A DNA stretch of 26,388 nucleotides, taken from a virus. This document shows positions 8,051 to 16,553 of the stretch, one piece after another. The stretch lies in the IMG/VR virus record IMGVR_UViG_3300032291_000618, positions 1 through 26,388 of that record; one strand, 5' to 3'. The translations under genes and the position numbers were made by a program. How positions within the stretch are numbered: position 1 is the stretch's first letter; each line of letters starts with the position of its first letter. The notes beneath the pieces were generated by a model, which saw only the letters and a list, made by a program, of their open reading frames with translations, was not told the DNA's origin and did not search any database.

Positions 8051-9153
8051 TTACATTAAGTTCAATATATAACTACTTTGCAACTGGATTTACATTTTAT
8101 GGTGGTGGAGATTCTGGTGGATCATCACAAACATCAACAGGACTTGATCCGACAGTTCGACCATATGTTGAGTATGGTTTAAATGAAGCGAAAAGACTTT
8201 ATCAAAGTCCAGCACCAAGATACTATGCTGGTCAAACATATGTAAGTCCATCTGCTGAAACTAATACTGCATTAAATAGTGCTGCAAATCGTGCGATGGC
8301 TGGCAATCCACTTCTACCTGCTGCACAACAACAACAAAAAGATGTAATTAGCGGTAACTACTTAAACAGCAATCCTTACTTCAATCAAGCATTGGGTGGT
8401 GCTGCACAGGCTGCTCAAACACAATACTTTGATGCAATTAAGCAAGCACAAGGTGGTGCATCTATGGCTGGTCGTTACGGCTCTGGTGTATCTGCTGACT
8501 TGCAGAATCGTGCAGCTAATACGCTTTCAAACACATTGGCTAACAAGTATGGTGAATTGGCTTACCAAAACTATGGTGCTGAACGTGCAAGACAAGAAGC
8601 TGCAGCAGCAGGCGCACCAGCATTGGCTCAAGCTGATTATATAGATATTGCACAACTTCAAAATGTCGGTCAGACAAGAGAATCGTACGATCAGCAAGCA
8701 TTGCAAGATTCTATCAATCGCTTCAACTTCCAAGAAAACTTGCCACAGTCACGCTTAAATCAATACTTGTCACAATCATATGGCGCACCTGCTGGCACAT
8801 CTTCAACGACAACTCAACAGTCTGGCGGTAAGATTGTCTGCACAATGATGAATGAATCTTATGGTATCGGTTCATTCCGCAATCGTGTATGGATCGCTCA
8901 ATCTGCTCGTATGCCACACGCCAAGACTGTGGAAAAAGGTTATCACACACTCTTCTTGCCATTGGTTGCTTTTGCCAAAGGTGAAGGTACATTTAATCGT
9001 ATAGTTAAATATACACTTGAACACATCGCTAAACATCGCACAGCAGACGTTTACAAAGAAATGCGTAACGGTAAGCGTGACACACTAGGGCGCATCTATC
9101 GTGCAGTCTTAGAGCCACTATGCTACGTTGTTGGCAGAATGAAAGGATACTAA
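8047..9153 (+). CDS. Internal virion / DNA-ejection-type protein, 368 aa
   Basis: Ala/Gln/Tyr-rich virion protein. I chose the ATG at 8047 because it makes an ATGA overlap with the previous stop; the in-frame ATG at 8032 would add five residues and has no better ribosome site. The body is a long helical Ala/Gln region (AAQQQQKDVISGNYL, ALGGAAQAAQTQYFDAIKQA, SMAGRYGSGVSADLQNRAANTL), the Gly/Ala-rich style of podovirus ejection proteins. After a STTTQQSGGK linker a distinct C-terminal domain of ~105 residues starts at IVCTMMNESYG and is richer in His and Arg. Placement before two more internal-type genes supports a role in genome delivery; the function is inferred. Confidence 0.6.
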   Translation: MITLSSIYNYFATGFTFYGGGDSGGSSQTSTGLDPTVRPYVEYGLNEAKRLYQSPAPRYYAGQTYVSPSAETNTALNSAANRAMAGNPLLPAAQQQQKDVISGNYLNSNPYFNQALGGAAQAAQTQYFDAIKQAQGGASMAGRYGSGVSADLQNRAANTLSNTLANKYGELAYQNYGAERARQEAAAAGAPALAQADYIDIAQLQNVGQTRESYDQQALQDSINRFNFQENLPQSRLNQYLSQSYGAPAGTSSTTTQQSGGKIVCTMMNESYGIGSFRNRVWIAQSARMPHAKTVEKGYHTLFLPLVAFAKGEGTFNRIVKYTLEHIAKHRTADVYKEMRNGKRDTLGRIYRAVLEPLCYVVGRMKGY

Positions 9154-9154
9154 T

Positions 9155-9898
9155 ATGGGAATGCCAATGTTGGTCGGTGCAGGGGTTGGTGCTTTAAGTT
9201 CAGCAGTAACTGGTGGCAATCCATTTAAGGGTGCATTGCTTGGTGGTGCAACTGGTGGTCTTACTAGCGGTGCTTCTAGTCTTTTAAGTGGCGGTAGTTT
9301 TCTTAATGGTGCTTTAGGTACGGCAGGACAAAACGTAGCAAAAGGTGCAATTAATCAAGGTCTATCTACTGGAGCTGGTTCATCAATTGCTGGTACAGGT
9401 ATTCCAATTAGTGCAATAAATGCAAGCCCTAATGTTCTTTCAAATGGATTATCTTCTGGGTTAAATACTAATATGTCAAATGCAGGAATTATGCTTAATC
9501 AAGCAGCACCTTCTGCTAGTTTGACAGATTTTGGTATTTCTCCATCAGTTGCTGGATCATCAAATTATGGCATGGCTGATTTGTCATTTAATCCAACTGC
9601 AAGTGGATATGGTTTTGGATCTGTGGATAACTTGCGACAATATGCAAATATGTCACCAGATCAGCTATCTATGCTTCAAAAACAAGATCCATCATTCTAC
9701 GAAAAATATAAAAGCTATATTACTCCACAGAATGTTATTGGTGTAACAAACTTGATGACACAAGAACAACCTAGACAGCAATTGCCAGTAGCACCTAGTG
9801 GTGGCATTCAACGTGGTAATTTTCAAGCACCGCAAGGTCAATTATTGAATGTTGAGTTAGTTCCTCGCAGACGTTTACCAAACTCATTATTAGGATAA
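9155..9898 (+). CDS. Gly/Ser-rich virion protein, 247 aa
   Basis: The first ~75 residues form a glycine-zipper-like hydrophobic region (GAGVGALSSAV, GALLGGATGGLTSGASSLL), capable of membrane insertion, followed by a Ser/Asn-rich middle and a basic, Gln/Pro-rich tail (PQGQLLNVELVPRRRLPNSLL). AAGGA lies upstream of 9155; Met3 is an alternative start. It sits among internal-type proteins; glycine-zipper proteins of this kind occur in genome-ejection machinery, but that is inference. No known catalytic domain. Confidence 0.55.
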   Translation: MGMPMLVGAGVGALSSAVTGGNPFKGALLGGATGGLTSGASSLLSGGSFLNGALGTAGQNVAKGAINQGLSTGAGSSIAGTGIPISAINASPNVLSNGLSSGLNTNMSNAGIMLNQAAPSASLTDFGISPSVAGSSNYGMADLSFNPTASGYGFGSVDNLRQYANMSPDQLSMLQKQDPSFYEKYKSYITPQNVIGVTNLMTQEQPRQQLPVAPSGGIQRGNFQAPQGQLLNVELVPRRRLPNSLLG

Positions 9899-9901
9899 AT
9901 C

Positions 9902-11080
9902 ATGGCAGATTTTTTAAGCACAATTGGAAGTTTATTTAACGTACCACAACCAGAGTACATTACTGGATTGCTAGGTGAGGATGCTGCTAATAAATTAAAG
10001 CAGCAAGCTGCTACTACTGGATTGATTAATATGGGCGTTGGTTACTTAGCTCAACCTAAGAATCAACGATATGGTAGCGCATTGCCTTACCTTGCTAGGT
10101 CTTATGTTGCTGGTCAACAAGGCGCACAAGGTGTTTATTCTAGTGCTATCAATGATTATGAAACACAGCAAAAAATAGCTGAAATGAAGCGCAAACAAGA
10201 ACAACAAGCAGCACAACAAGTTGCTATTCGACAAGCATCTTCACAATATCCAGAGTATGCAGATGCTATTAGAGCAAATCCAGAACTCCTTAAAGAAATT
10301 ATTGCTGCAAAAATTAAACCAGCAGAATCTCAAATTGCTAAACTTAATCCAAAAGATTACACACCAGAATCTTGGGCTGCATATATTAATTCAAAAAATG
10401 ATACAACTCAATTGCGTGAAGCTACTACCCCAAAAGATATAAGCCTTACAAACATTCGTGATGCTTATTCTGCTGAAATGAATAATGGTGTTCCATATAA
10501 CAGACTAGATCCTGTAGCAATGAAAGCTGTAAATGATAGAATTTTGCGTGAACAACAAGATATTGAAAAGTTAAAAGTTCCAAGTCAGCAACCTACCTTC
10601 AAAGATGCAACAGAGTTGCGAAAAGAGTTTAGATCTAATCCAGTAGTAAAGGCATTTGATACACAAGAAAATGCTTTTAAAATTATTAGATCTACAATGA
10701 CAAATCCATCCGCTGCTGGTGACTTAGCTGGTGTAACTAAATTTATGAAGCTACTTGATCCAGAATCAGTTGTTCGTGAATCTGAAGTTGGTTTGGCAAG
10801 AAACGCTACAGGGTTGTATGATAAATTAACAAATTACTATCAAACAATAGCAAGTGGTAAGATTTTAACTCCACCACAAAGAGCAGACTTCTTAGATACT
10901 GCAACAAATTTCTACAATGTTGCTAGAGAGCAAAAAAAGCTAGTAGAAAATGAATATGCAAATATTTCAAGAGTTGGTGGATTAGATCCTACTCTTGTTG
11001 TTGGATCTCCAACATCTGAAACTTCATTATCTTCTCAAGATATGGCAAGAAAACTTCTTGAACAAAGAAAAAAAAGGTAA
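9902..11080 (+). CDS. Internal virion protein, 392 aa, helical
   Basis: A long helical protein with a Lys/Gln coiled-coil stretch (about 84-108, KIAEMKRKQEQQAAQQVAIR) and a conserved-looking block MKLLDPESVVRESEVGLAR (about 282-300) that I recognise from phage structural proteins near the tail or ejection cluster. AGGA lies 6 nt before the start. The basic C-terminus ends in EQRKKR. It probably belongs with the neighbouring genes at 8047, 9155 and 11087 as the set of proteins packaged inside the head or tail. A biochemical function cannot be read from it. Confidence 0.6.
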   Translation: MADFLSTIGSLFNVPQPEYITGLLGEDAANKLKQQAATTGLINMGVGYLAQPKNQRYGSALPYLARSYVAGQQGAQGVYSSAINDYETQQKIAEMKRKQEQQAAQQVAIRQASSQYPEYADAIRANPELLKEIIAAKIKPAESQIAKLNPKDYTPESWAAYINSKNDTTQLREATTPKDISLTNIRDAYSAEMNNGVPYNRLDPVAMKAVNDRILREQQDIEKLKVPSQQPTFKDATELRKEFRSNPVVKAFDTQENAFKIIRSTMTNPSAAGDLAGVTKFMKLLDPESVVRESEVGLARNATGLYDKLTNYYQTIASGKILTPPQRADFLDTATNFYNVAREQKKLVENEYANISRVGGLDPTLVVGSPTSETSLSSQDMARKLLEQRKKR

Positions 11081-11086
11081 ATAATT

Positions 11087-12625
11087 ATGGCTATTGATGA
11101 ACAAACATTAAACAAGTTATCTACTAAAGATTTAGAATACTTTGCTGCTAATAAGATGGATAAGATGTCAGATGCTGGATTAAACATCATTGCATCTGCT
11201 CCAACACAGCCATATTCAGCAGATCCTAGTATTCCTACACCTATGGGTACTATTGAACCAAGACGTATTGTTCCAAATAGAACTTTCGGAGAACAAGCAA
11301 TAGGTGTAGGTGAAGCTGCATTGTCAACCTTAACTGGTGCAACAACTGGCACAGCAAGTGGTCTAGCAAATATGTTTACTCCAAAGCCACAAGCAAATCT
11401 TGCAGCAGATAGGGCGCAATTTGAAAAAATGAATCCTAACTTGCAATATATTCCGCAAGAGCAAGCCTTCTTTAGAGGTGCTGAAAGAGCAACATACTCA
11501 CCTAGAACAGAAGCTGGTCAAGAGTATGCAAATAACATGGGTGAATTTATTAACAGTCTTGGGCTTCAAGGCTTGATGGGTATGCCAATTTCCCCTAAGT
11601 CAACTTTGCCAAAAATTAAACCAGAAAAATCTGGACTTACTGCAAATGTTGTAGGAATGACTACAGGTACTGGTGCTGAAGCATTAAGCCAAGCATACAA
11701 GGCTGGTAAAGCTGGCGGAGAAAAAGGTAAGATATTTATTGAAAATATGCGCCAAGAAGTACCTATTGATACTGTATTAAATTCTGCAAAACAAACACTT
11801 CAAACTATGAAAGCAAATAAATCTGCTGACTATGTTGCAAGCAAAGCAGGATGGGCTGCTGATAATACAAGGTTAGATTTTACTCCAATTGAACAAGCAT
11901 TTTTAAATCTTGAAGATTCTTTAAAGGTTAAAGGTAAATGGAAAATTGGTAAAGATGAAGTTGGAAAGGTAAATGAAGTTCGTCAAGTTATTAGAGATTG
12001 GAAAAAGTCACCTTCATTACATACTACTGTAGGACTTGATGCGCTCAAACAACGTATTGATGCTATCTATCCAGACAGCCCAAAACAATCTCAAGCGCAA
12101 CGAGTTATTACTGGTGCAAGCAACTCTGTTAAAGATACGATTATTAAACAAGCATCAGACTATGCTGAAGCAATGAAAGATTATGAGGTGATGTCATCTA
12201 CAATTAAAGAGATTGAAGCTGCATTATCATTGGGCAACAAAGCATCAAAAGATACAGCATTACGCAAATTACAATCTTTAACTCGTAATAATGTGCAAAC
12301 AAATTATGGTGGTCGTTTGGATATGGCAAGACAGCTTGAGCAAGTTGGTGGTGAAAATATTATGCCAGCAGTATCTGGTCAAGCATTAAGTTCTTTAACT
12401 CCTCGTGGTCTTGCTGGTCAAGGCGGTGCTAGTTTGGCTGCTTTAGCTAGTTATTTTAATCCTGCTACATTAGCAACCTTGCCTGTTACTTCACCAAGAC
12501 TAATGGGAGAAACTGCGTATAAATTAGGACAGACATCTAATTATTTGCCATCAATTCCAAGAATCCCATTTAAACAAAATCCGCAAATTTATAGTTTGTT
12601 AATGCAACAAGAGCAAGGACAATAA
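11087..12625 (+). CDS. Large internal virion protein, 512 aa
   Basis: Starts with a short LSTKDLEYFAANKMDKMS motif (about 11-28) typical of phage virion proteins, has a Gly/Ala-rich segment (GVGEAALSTLTGATTGTASGL, about 73-93) and long helices in the middle. The region ALSLGNKASKDTALRKLQS through NYGGRLDMARQLE (about 381-414) is a conserved block I have seen in phage and prophage structural proteins. A Gly/Ala-rich stretch, ALSSLTPRGLAGQGGASLAALAS, follows. Last of the internal-protein group and directly upstream of the lysis genes. The role as an ejection protein is inferred from order and composition; there is no lytic-transglycosylase motif visible. Confidence 0.6.
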   Translation: MAIDEQTLNKLSTKDLEYFAANKMDKMSDAGLNIIASAPTQPYSADPSIPTPMGTIEPRRIVPNRTFGEQAIGVGEAALSTLTGATTGTASGLANMFTPKPQANLAADRAQFEKMNPNLQYIPQEQAFFRGAERATYSPRTEAGQEYANNMGEFINSLGLQGLMGMPISPKSTLPKIKPEKSGLTANVVGMTTGTGAEALSQAYKAGKAGGEKGKIFIENMRQEVPIDTVLNSAKQTLQTMKANKSADYVASKAGWAADNTRLDFTPIEQAFLNLEDSLKVKGKWKIGKDEVGKVNEVRQVIRDWKKSPSLHTTVGLDALKQRIDAIYPDSPKQSQAQRVITGASNSVKDTIIKQASDYAEAMKDYEVMSSTIKEIEAALSLGNKASKDTALRKLQSLTRNNVQTNYGGRLDMARQLEQVGGENIMPAVSGQALSSLTPRGLAGQGGASLAALASYFNPATLATLPVTSPRLMGETAYKLGQTSNYLPSIPRIPFKQNPQIYSLLMQQEQGQ

Positions 12626-12626
12626 C

Positions 12627-12857
12627 ATGGATCAAGACATCATCAACATCGTAATAGGTACTGTTCTCTCTGTTCTTGGTTGGTTTGCTCGTCAACTATG
12701 GGATGCAGTACAAAGTCTTAAATCAGATATGCAGAAGATTGAGATATCACTCCCTACACACTATGTACGCAAGGATGAACTAGAGCAAAGGTTTGACAAA
12801 CTTGAGTCAATGCTAAACAAGATATCTGAGAAACTAGACCATAAGGTTGACAAATGA
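12627..12857 (+). CDS. Membrane-anchored coiled-coil protein, holin/spanin-like size
   Basis: 76 residues: one N-terminal membrane segment (about 5-22, INIVIGTVLSVLGWFA) followed by a charged coiled coil (about 28-76). This is a frequent small protein at podovirus lysis loci, variously labelled holin or hypothetical. The topology would suit an inner-membrane accessory (antiholin or i-spanin-like), but no lipobox partner is adjacent. AAGGA precedes the ATG, and the stop overlaps the next small gene as ATGA. Confidence 0.65.
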   Translation: MDQDIINIVIGTVLSVLGWFARQLWDAVQSLKSDMQKIEISLPTHYVRKDELEQRFDKLESMLNKISEKLDHKVDK

Positions 12858-13027
12858 AGCAATCCTTTATAAACCAAATCACTCTCTGCGATAACTGCAA
12901 ATCAGCATTTATTATTAACGTAGAGGGTGATGGTACGACTTGTGATGGATGTATCGCTGAACGTGAACTAACACACGAGATTATTGATAGCGGTGCTTTA
13001 AGTGGAGTTATATATGACTGTTACTAA
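12854..13027 (+). CDS. 57-aa double-CxxC zinc-ribbon-like protein
   Basis: A short gene starting in an ATGA overlap with the preceding stop. The protein has two CxxC pairs, Cys12/Cys15 (LCDNC) and Cys30/Cys33 (TCDGC), spaced as in small zinc ribbons, then an acidic helix. Its 3' end overlaps the next start by 14 nt. Coupling on both sides supports it being real. Function unknown; it may bind nucleic acid or simply be a structural zinc knuckle. Confidence 0.6.
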   Translation: MKQSFINQITLCDNCKSAFIINVEGDGTTCDGCIAERELTHEIIDSGALSGVIYDCY

Positions 13028-13202
13028 GTTAAGGGGTACGCTACAAGGCTACTTTGAACACATGATTGGCAAGACCATTGAGTCAGTAGGCACGTTTGAT
13101 GATGAACTCATTATCTTACTTGATGACGAATCAGAGGTATGTATCTGGTCTGATGGATCACTATCAATACAGATCAACGAACGACAAGAATTGGATAGCT
13201 AA
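13014..13202 (+). CDS. Small acidic protein, 62 aa, unknown
   Basis: The ATG at 13014 is preceded by GGAG with 6-nt spacing; a GTG at 13002 in frame is less likely. The protein has a basic/amphipathic start (KLRGTLQGYFEHMIGKTIESVG) and an acidic beta-like centre (DDELIILLDDESEVCIWSDG). It is located inside the lysis cluster between two membrane proteins, with TAATG coupling to the next. No family recognised. Confidence 0.55.
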   Translation: MTVTKLRGTLQGYFEHMIGKTIESVGTFDDELIILLDDESEVCIWSDGSLSIQINERQELDS

Positions 13203-13468
13203 TGGATATGTCTAAAATTATACCAATGATATTCCCAGTATTGGTGGCTGCTGTTGGTTGGATGATTTCCAGTGTCAATAATTTGCAAGGTGATTTGATT
13301 GACATTAAATCTAAAATGCCAGCCCTTATTACACCTCAAGGAGTTCCTACGGACAGCCCTATTTCAGCAGAAGCACGAAATAAAATGAAGGAAGATATTA
13401 ACAACAAGATAGGCGAGCTTAATGTTCGCATTCGCATACTTGAAGAACACGATAAGGATAGAAAATAA
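13202..13468 (+). CDS. Inner-membrane coiled-coil protein, 88 aa
   Basis: One N-terminal membrane segment (about 6-24, IIPMIFPVLVAAVGWMI) and a predicted coiled-coil tail (about 60-88). It has the same topology as the protein at 12627 and precedes the holin, so it may be an antiholin, a spanin-like or a holin-associated protein. Translationally coupled both ways by TAATG junctions. The product is clearly a small membrane protein; the lysis role is inferred. Confidence 0.6.
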   Translation: MDMSKIIPMIFPVLVAAVGWMISSVNNLQGDLIDIKSKMPALITPQGVPTDSPISAEARNKMKEDINNKIGELNVRIRILEEHDKDRK

Positions 13469-13959
13469 TGTTCACACTTTTAACTACGGTAGTATCTTTC
13501 CTAGCAGGGAACACCCCTAAGTTCCTTGAGTTCTTTCAGCAGCGTTCAGATCAGAAGCATGAAGTAGCGTTGGCTCAACTTCAAATGACGCAGCAACTAG
13601 AGCTACAAAAAGCAGGGTTTGTTGCACAAAGAGATTTAGAAGAGATTAAATTTAATGAACTAAAAGTACAAACAGACTCTGATAACTATCAAGCACGGCT
13701 TTCTGATATTAATTCAGCTCGCCAAAACGATACTGAAACGTCTAAAGGCGCATCGCAATGGGTTATTAATTTGCGGTCTTTGGTTCGCCCAGCAATCACT
13801 TTTGGTTTGTTTAGTATCTTCCTATTCATTGAACTTTTTGGTTGTTGGTATGCTTACTACAATCACGTGGACTTCAGCGTAGCTTTAGACTTGCTATGGG
13901 ATAATGAAACGCAGATTATTTGGGGCAGTATAATAGGGTTTTGGTTTGGAACTAGATAA
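13468..13959 (+). CDS. Putative holin, 3-TM GTA-type
   Basis: 163 residues with an amphipathic N-terminus, a charged helix (25-70) and a C-terminal membrane domain: RSLVRPAITFGLFSIFLFIEL (about 103-123) and a last segment ending in IIGFWFGTR (155-163). LRSLVRPAIT and the terminal FWFG[ST]R are signatures of the 3-TM holin family first described from gene-transfer agents. Holins of this kind permeabilise the inner membrane so the endolysin reaches the wall. The endolysin lies just downstream, but a GIY-YIG gene is inserted between. AAGGA lies upstream and the start overlaps the preceding stop (TAATG). Confidence 0.72.
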   Translation: MFTLLTTVVSFLAGNTPKFLEFFQQRSDQKHEVALAQLQMTQQLELQKAGFVAQRDLEEIKFNELKVQTDSDNYQARLSDINSARQNDTETSKGASQWVINLRSLVRPAITFGLFSIFLFIELFGCWYAYYNHVDFSVALDLLWDNETQIIWGSIIGFWFGTR

Positions 13960-14564
13960 TGATTGGTGTTTACACAATATTGCATAAGACTTCTGGTAAA
14001 TTTTATGTTGGAAGTTCAAACAACATAAGCAATAGAATTGTGACACATAAACGTGAGTTAAAAAGAAATTCACATCATTGCAATCATTTACAAAGAGCTT
14101 GGAATTTATATGGTGAAAATGAATTTGAATTTAAAGAATTTATTGAAACTATAAATTTGCAAAAAGCTAGAGAAGTGGAACAAGTTTACATTGATTTATT
14201 TATTAAAGATAAATTATACAATACAAAAAATAAAGCTATTGGTGCTGCAAGTGGTGAATTTAATCCAGCAAAAAAATCAAATTGGCACATGAAGTTTGTA
14301 ATGAAAAATGTATCTGATGAAGAACGTAAGCGTAGATATGGAAAAATGCTTGGAGTTAAAAATACTGATGAAACTAAAAAATTAAAATCATTGGCATCTA
14401 AAGCTAGATGGGAAAATACAATTGATACTGAAAAGCGTAAATTAGCCATGAGGGGAAAAAGAGAAGTTGTTAGCTGTCCTCATTGTGATATTAGCGGTGG
14501 CGGTGGAAATATGAAAAGGTATCATTTTGATAAATGTAAAACGCACACAAATGAAAGCGTCTAA
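13959..14564 (+). CDS. GIY-YIG homing endonuclease with C-terminal zinc motif
   Basis: N-terminal GIY-YIG nuclease domain (1-90): G3-V4-Y5 (the GIY element), Y16-V17-G18, Arg26, Glu74 and Asn88 match the catalytic layout of I-TevI-like enzymes. A basic middle (115-165) probably binds DNA, and the end carries CPHC (173-176) with MKRYHFDKC (about 185-193), a zinc-knuckle seen in T4-type homing endonucleases. No group I intron core is evident, so it looks like a free-standing intergenic homing gene. It is more A-rich than its neighbours, starts on the holin stop (TAATG) and overlaps the endolysin start by 14 nt. Confidence 0.85.
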   Translation: MIGVYTILHKTSGKFYVGSSNNISNRIVTHKRELKRNSHHCNHLQRAWNLYGENEFEFKEFIETINLQKAREVEQVYIDLFIKDKLYNTKNKAIGAASGEFNPAKKSNWHMKFVMKNVSDEERKRRYGKMLGVKNTDETKKLKSLASKARWENTIDTEKRKLAMRGKREVVSCPHCDISGGGGNMKRYHFDKCKTHTNESV

Positions 14565-14994
14565 ACAATGTCTAGAAATGTTGGCTCACCATGAAGGAGT
14601 TCGTCAAAAACCATATAGATGCCCTGCTGGTCTGTGGACTGTTGGCGTTGGTCATCTCATTGGGGATGGTCTTACTTTACCTGATAGCTGGAATCGCAAA
14701 TTTAGTTTAGAAGAAGTCTATGCAATACTTGCTATTGATGTCAGAAAGTTTGAACTTGGGGTGGCAAGATATATTAATGTTGAACTTACCCAAAATCAGT
14801 TTGATGCTATTGTCAGCTTTGCTTTTAATTTGGGGCTTGGAACACTTCAACGTAGTACGCTTCGTGCAAGACTTAATCGTGGCGATAAGAAGGGTGCTAT
14901 TGAATCGCTTTTGAAGTACAATAAAGCTGGCGGCAAGGTATTGAAAGGCTTAGATAATCGTAGGAAAGATGAAGCAAAACTTTTTAATTCTTAA
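14551..14994 (+). CDS. Endolysin, GH24 lysozyme (muramidase)
   Basis: Cleaves the NAM-NAG bond of peptidoglycan to lyse the host. Counting from the ATG at 14551 (147 aa), Glu15, Cys24 and Thr30 form the E-8-D/C-5-T triad of phage GH24 lysozymes, with Cys replacing the more usual Asp as in several lambdoid-type enzymes. WTVGVGH (29-35) and LTQNQFDAIVSFAFNLG (about 74-90) are strong family motifs; NNRR-type ending LDNRRKDEAKLF. No signal or anchor segment, so release depends on the holin. A TTG at 14527 would lengthen it by 8 residues; no good Shine-Dalgarno is visible for either, and the first 14 nt lie inside the GIY-YIG gene. Confidence 0.88.
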   Translation: MKASKQCLEMLAHHEGVRQKPYRCPAGLWTVGVGHLIGDGLTLPDSWNRKFSLEEVYAILAIDVRKFELGVARYINVELTQNQFDAIVSFAFNLGLGTLQRSTLRARLNRGDKKGAIESLLKYNKAGGKVLKGLDNRRKDEAKLFNS

Positions 14995-15003
14995 TGAGAG
15001 ATC

Positions 15004-15780
15004 ATGGAAACGAAAAAACCTATCACCCACTTGGTGATACCAGATGTGCAAGCTAAAGATGGAAACGATTTTACCTACCTAAAATGCTTAGGTAACTTTA
15101 TAGTAAAGAAGCAACCAGATGTCTTGATTTGCATAGGCGATTTTGCAGACATGGAATCGTTAAGCACCTATGACAGAGGATTAAAATCTTTTGAGGGTAG
15201 GAGTTACCAAAAGGATATTCAAGCTGCTCGTGAAGCTATGGATGCCTTACTGATACCTTTGTACGAGTTCAACAAGAAAGCCAAGCGTAATAAAGAGAAG
15301 CAATACAAACCTAGAATGGTGCTGACACTCGGCAACCATGAACACAGAATTAACAGGGCAATCAACGAGGATCGGAAGCTAGATGGTCTTATCTCTACGG
15401 ATGACTTGCCTTACCAAGACTGGGAAGTAATTCCATTTCTAGAAGTAATAACGATAGATGGCATTGCGTACTCTCACTACTTTACTAGTGGTGTGATGGG
15501 CAGACCAATTACAAATACGGCAGCACTACTCACCAAGAAGCATATGTCATGCTTTGCAGGTCACCAGCAGGGCAGACAAATATCGTATGGTCGTAGGGCT
15601 GATGGACAGGAGATGACAGCAATTATCTCAGGTTCATTCTACGAGCATAGCGAGGACTACTTAGGCGCGCAAGGCAATCAACATTGGCGAGGGTTCTACG
15701 TCTTGCACGATGTACACGATGGTGCATACGATGAAATGGCTGTTTCAATTAAGTTCTTAAAGGAACGATACAATTATTAG
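15004..15780 (+). CDS. Calcineurin-like metallophosphoesterase
   Basis: 258 residues with the metallophosphoesterase metal-binding motifs in order: D14-V-Q (where the family usually has DxH), G45-D46 (IGDFAD), GNHEH (around 110), and later SHYF and GHQQG. Members act on phosphodiesters, and phage versions are often annotated as phosphatase or nuclease-like; the substrate cannot be told here. The second residue of the DxH motif is Gln rather than His, a known phage variant that may alter metal use. It follows the endolysin by 9 nt, suggesting late expression. Confidence 0.8.
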   Translation: METKKPITHLVIPDVQAKDGNDFTYLKCLGNFIVKKQPDVLICIGDFADMESLSTYDRGLKSFEGRSYQKDIQAAREAMDALLIPLYEFNKKAKRNKEKQYKPRMVLTLGNHEHRINRAINEDRKLDGLISTDDLPYQDWEVIPFLEVITIDGIAYSHYFTSGVMGRPITNTAALLTKKHMSCFAGHQQGRQISYGRRADGQEMTAIISGSFYEHSEDYLGAQGNQHWRGFYVLHDVHDGAYDEMAVSIKFLKERYNY

Positions 15781-15789
15781 AGGTGAAAT

Positions 15790-16455
15790 ATGGCAGGATT
15801 ATTAGACACATTATCAAGTTACGCATCAAGGGCTGCTAGTCCTATTGATTATATGGGTATTCCTGCTAACGCTCGTATGTTGGCTAAAAGTATGTTTTAT
15901 CCTAGCCAAGTAAATGAAAGTAACTTTACTAACCCAGAACTAAATGCATTGCGTGAAGCATATCTAAATACTCAAACACGAGTTGCAAGTCCAGAAGCTG
16001 CATCATCACGAGAAGTATTAAATCGTCTAGCAAGCGTTACACCAGATGAGCAAGTATTATCTAAATTCGGTAAAGGATTTGTACCTTCTGAATTAGAAAA
16101 AGAGATGCTGATCTCAAACATTAGTCCTACGCTACAGTATGAGGACTATCCAGTTTACAAGAATGGTTCACAGTATGGTGTAGGCAATATGCCACTAGCT
16201 AAATCATTTACTGATCCATCATACGCAATGGCTACTACAGTTGGTCGTGCAAAATACGTTACAGATCCACAAGGTAATGTCCATGTAGTTGATACATATG
16301 ACTTTCCTCGTGGTAGCAAGATGCAAGACTATGGCGCATGGTCTATGCCATTTAAGGCTGGTCACGCAATGGGTGAAAAATATAGCAAGTCTATGCCAGT
16401 TGATATCAATCTCGGTCAAATTAAAAGCATACTAGATAAAAAGAAAGTTAAATAG
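15790..16455 (+). CDS. Unknown late protein, 221 aa
   Basis: GAGGTG precedes the ATG by 5-6 nt. The N-terminal half is helical and polar; the C-terminal part (about 145-180) has AMATTVGRAKYVTDPQGNVHVVDTYDF (given here only as the GRAKYV...VVDTYDF pattern), a beta-hairpin motif that recurs in the C-termini of some phage virion-associated proteins. No catalytic residues stand out. It is the last large gene of the late operon, upstream of pqqA. Could be a minor virion protein or a post-lysis-module accessory; low certainty on role. Confidence 0.5.
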   Translation: MAGLLDTLSSYASRAASPIDYMGIPANARMLAKSMFYPSQVNESNFTNPELNALREAYLNTQTRVASPEAASSREVLNRLASVTPDEQVLSKFGKGFVPSELEKEMLISNISPTLQYEDYPVYKNGSQYGVGNMPLAKSFTDPSYAMATTVGRAKYVTDPQGNVHVVDTYDFPRGSKMQDYGAWSMPFKAGHAMGEKYSKSMPVDINLGQIKSILDKKKVK

Positions 16456-16515
16456 CGTAACTGTATTTAATGATAATGCTGATGTTTGTGTCTAATATTT
16501 GTGAGATTATTACAT

Positions 16516-16533
16516 ATAAGCACTTTTGCTTAT
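16516..16533 (+). other. 6-bp hairpin upstream of pqqA
   Basis: ATAAGC (16516-16521) pairs perfectly with GCTTAT (16528-16533) around a six-base ACTTTT loop. It lies 20 nt before the pqqA start, with no T-run after it, so it is not a terminator. It may stabilise the 5' end of a processed pqqA message or be a protein site. No convincing sigma-70 promoter is visible in 16456-16553. Confidence 0.45.
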
Positions 16534-16553
16534 CACATATTAAGGACTATATC

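Noticed and set aside
8396-8733. Alternative-frame ORFs within the internal protein gene
   Set aside because: Frame shadows of Ala/Gln-rich coding sequence; the main frame is intact and overlaps neighbours correctly.
13959-14564. Group I intron hosting the GIY-YIG gene
   Set aside because: No split coding exon and no P/Q/R/S core; start and stop overlap adjacent genes exactly.
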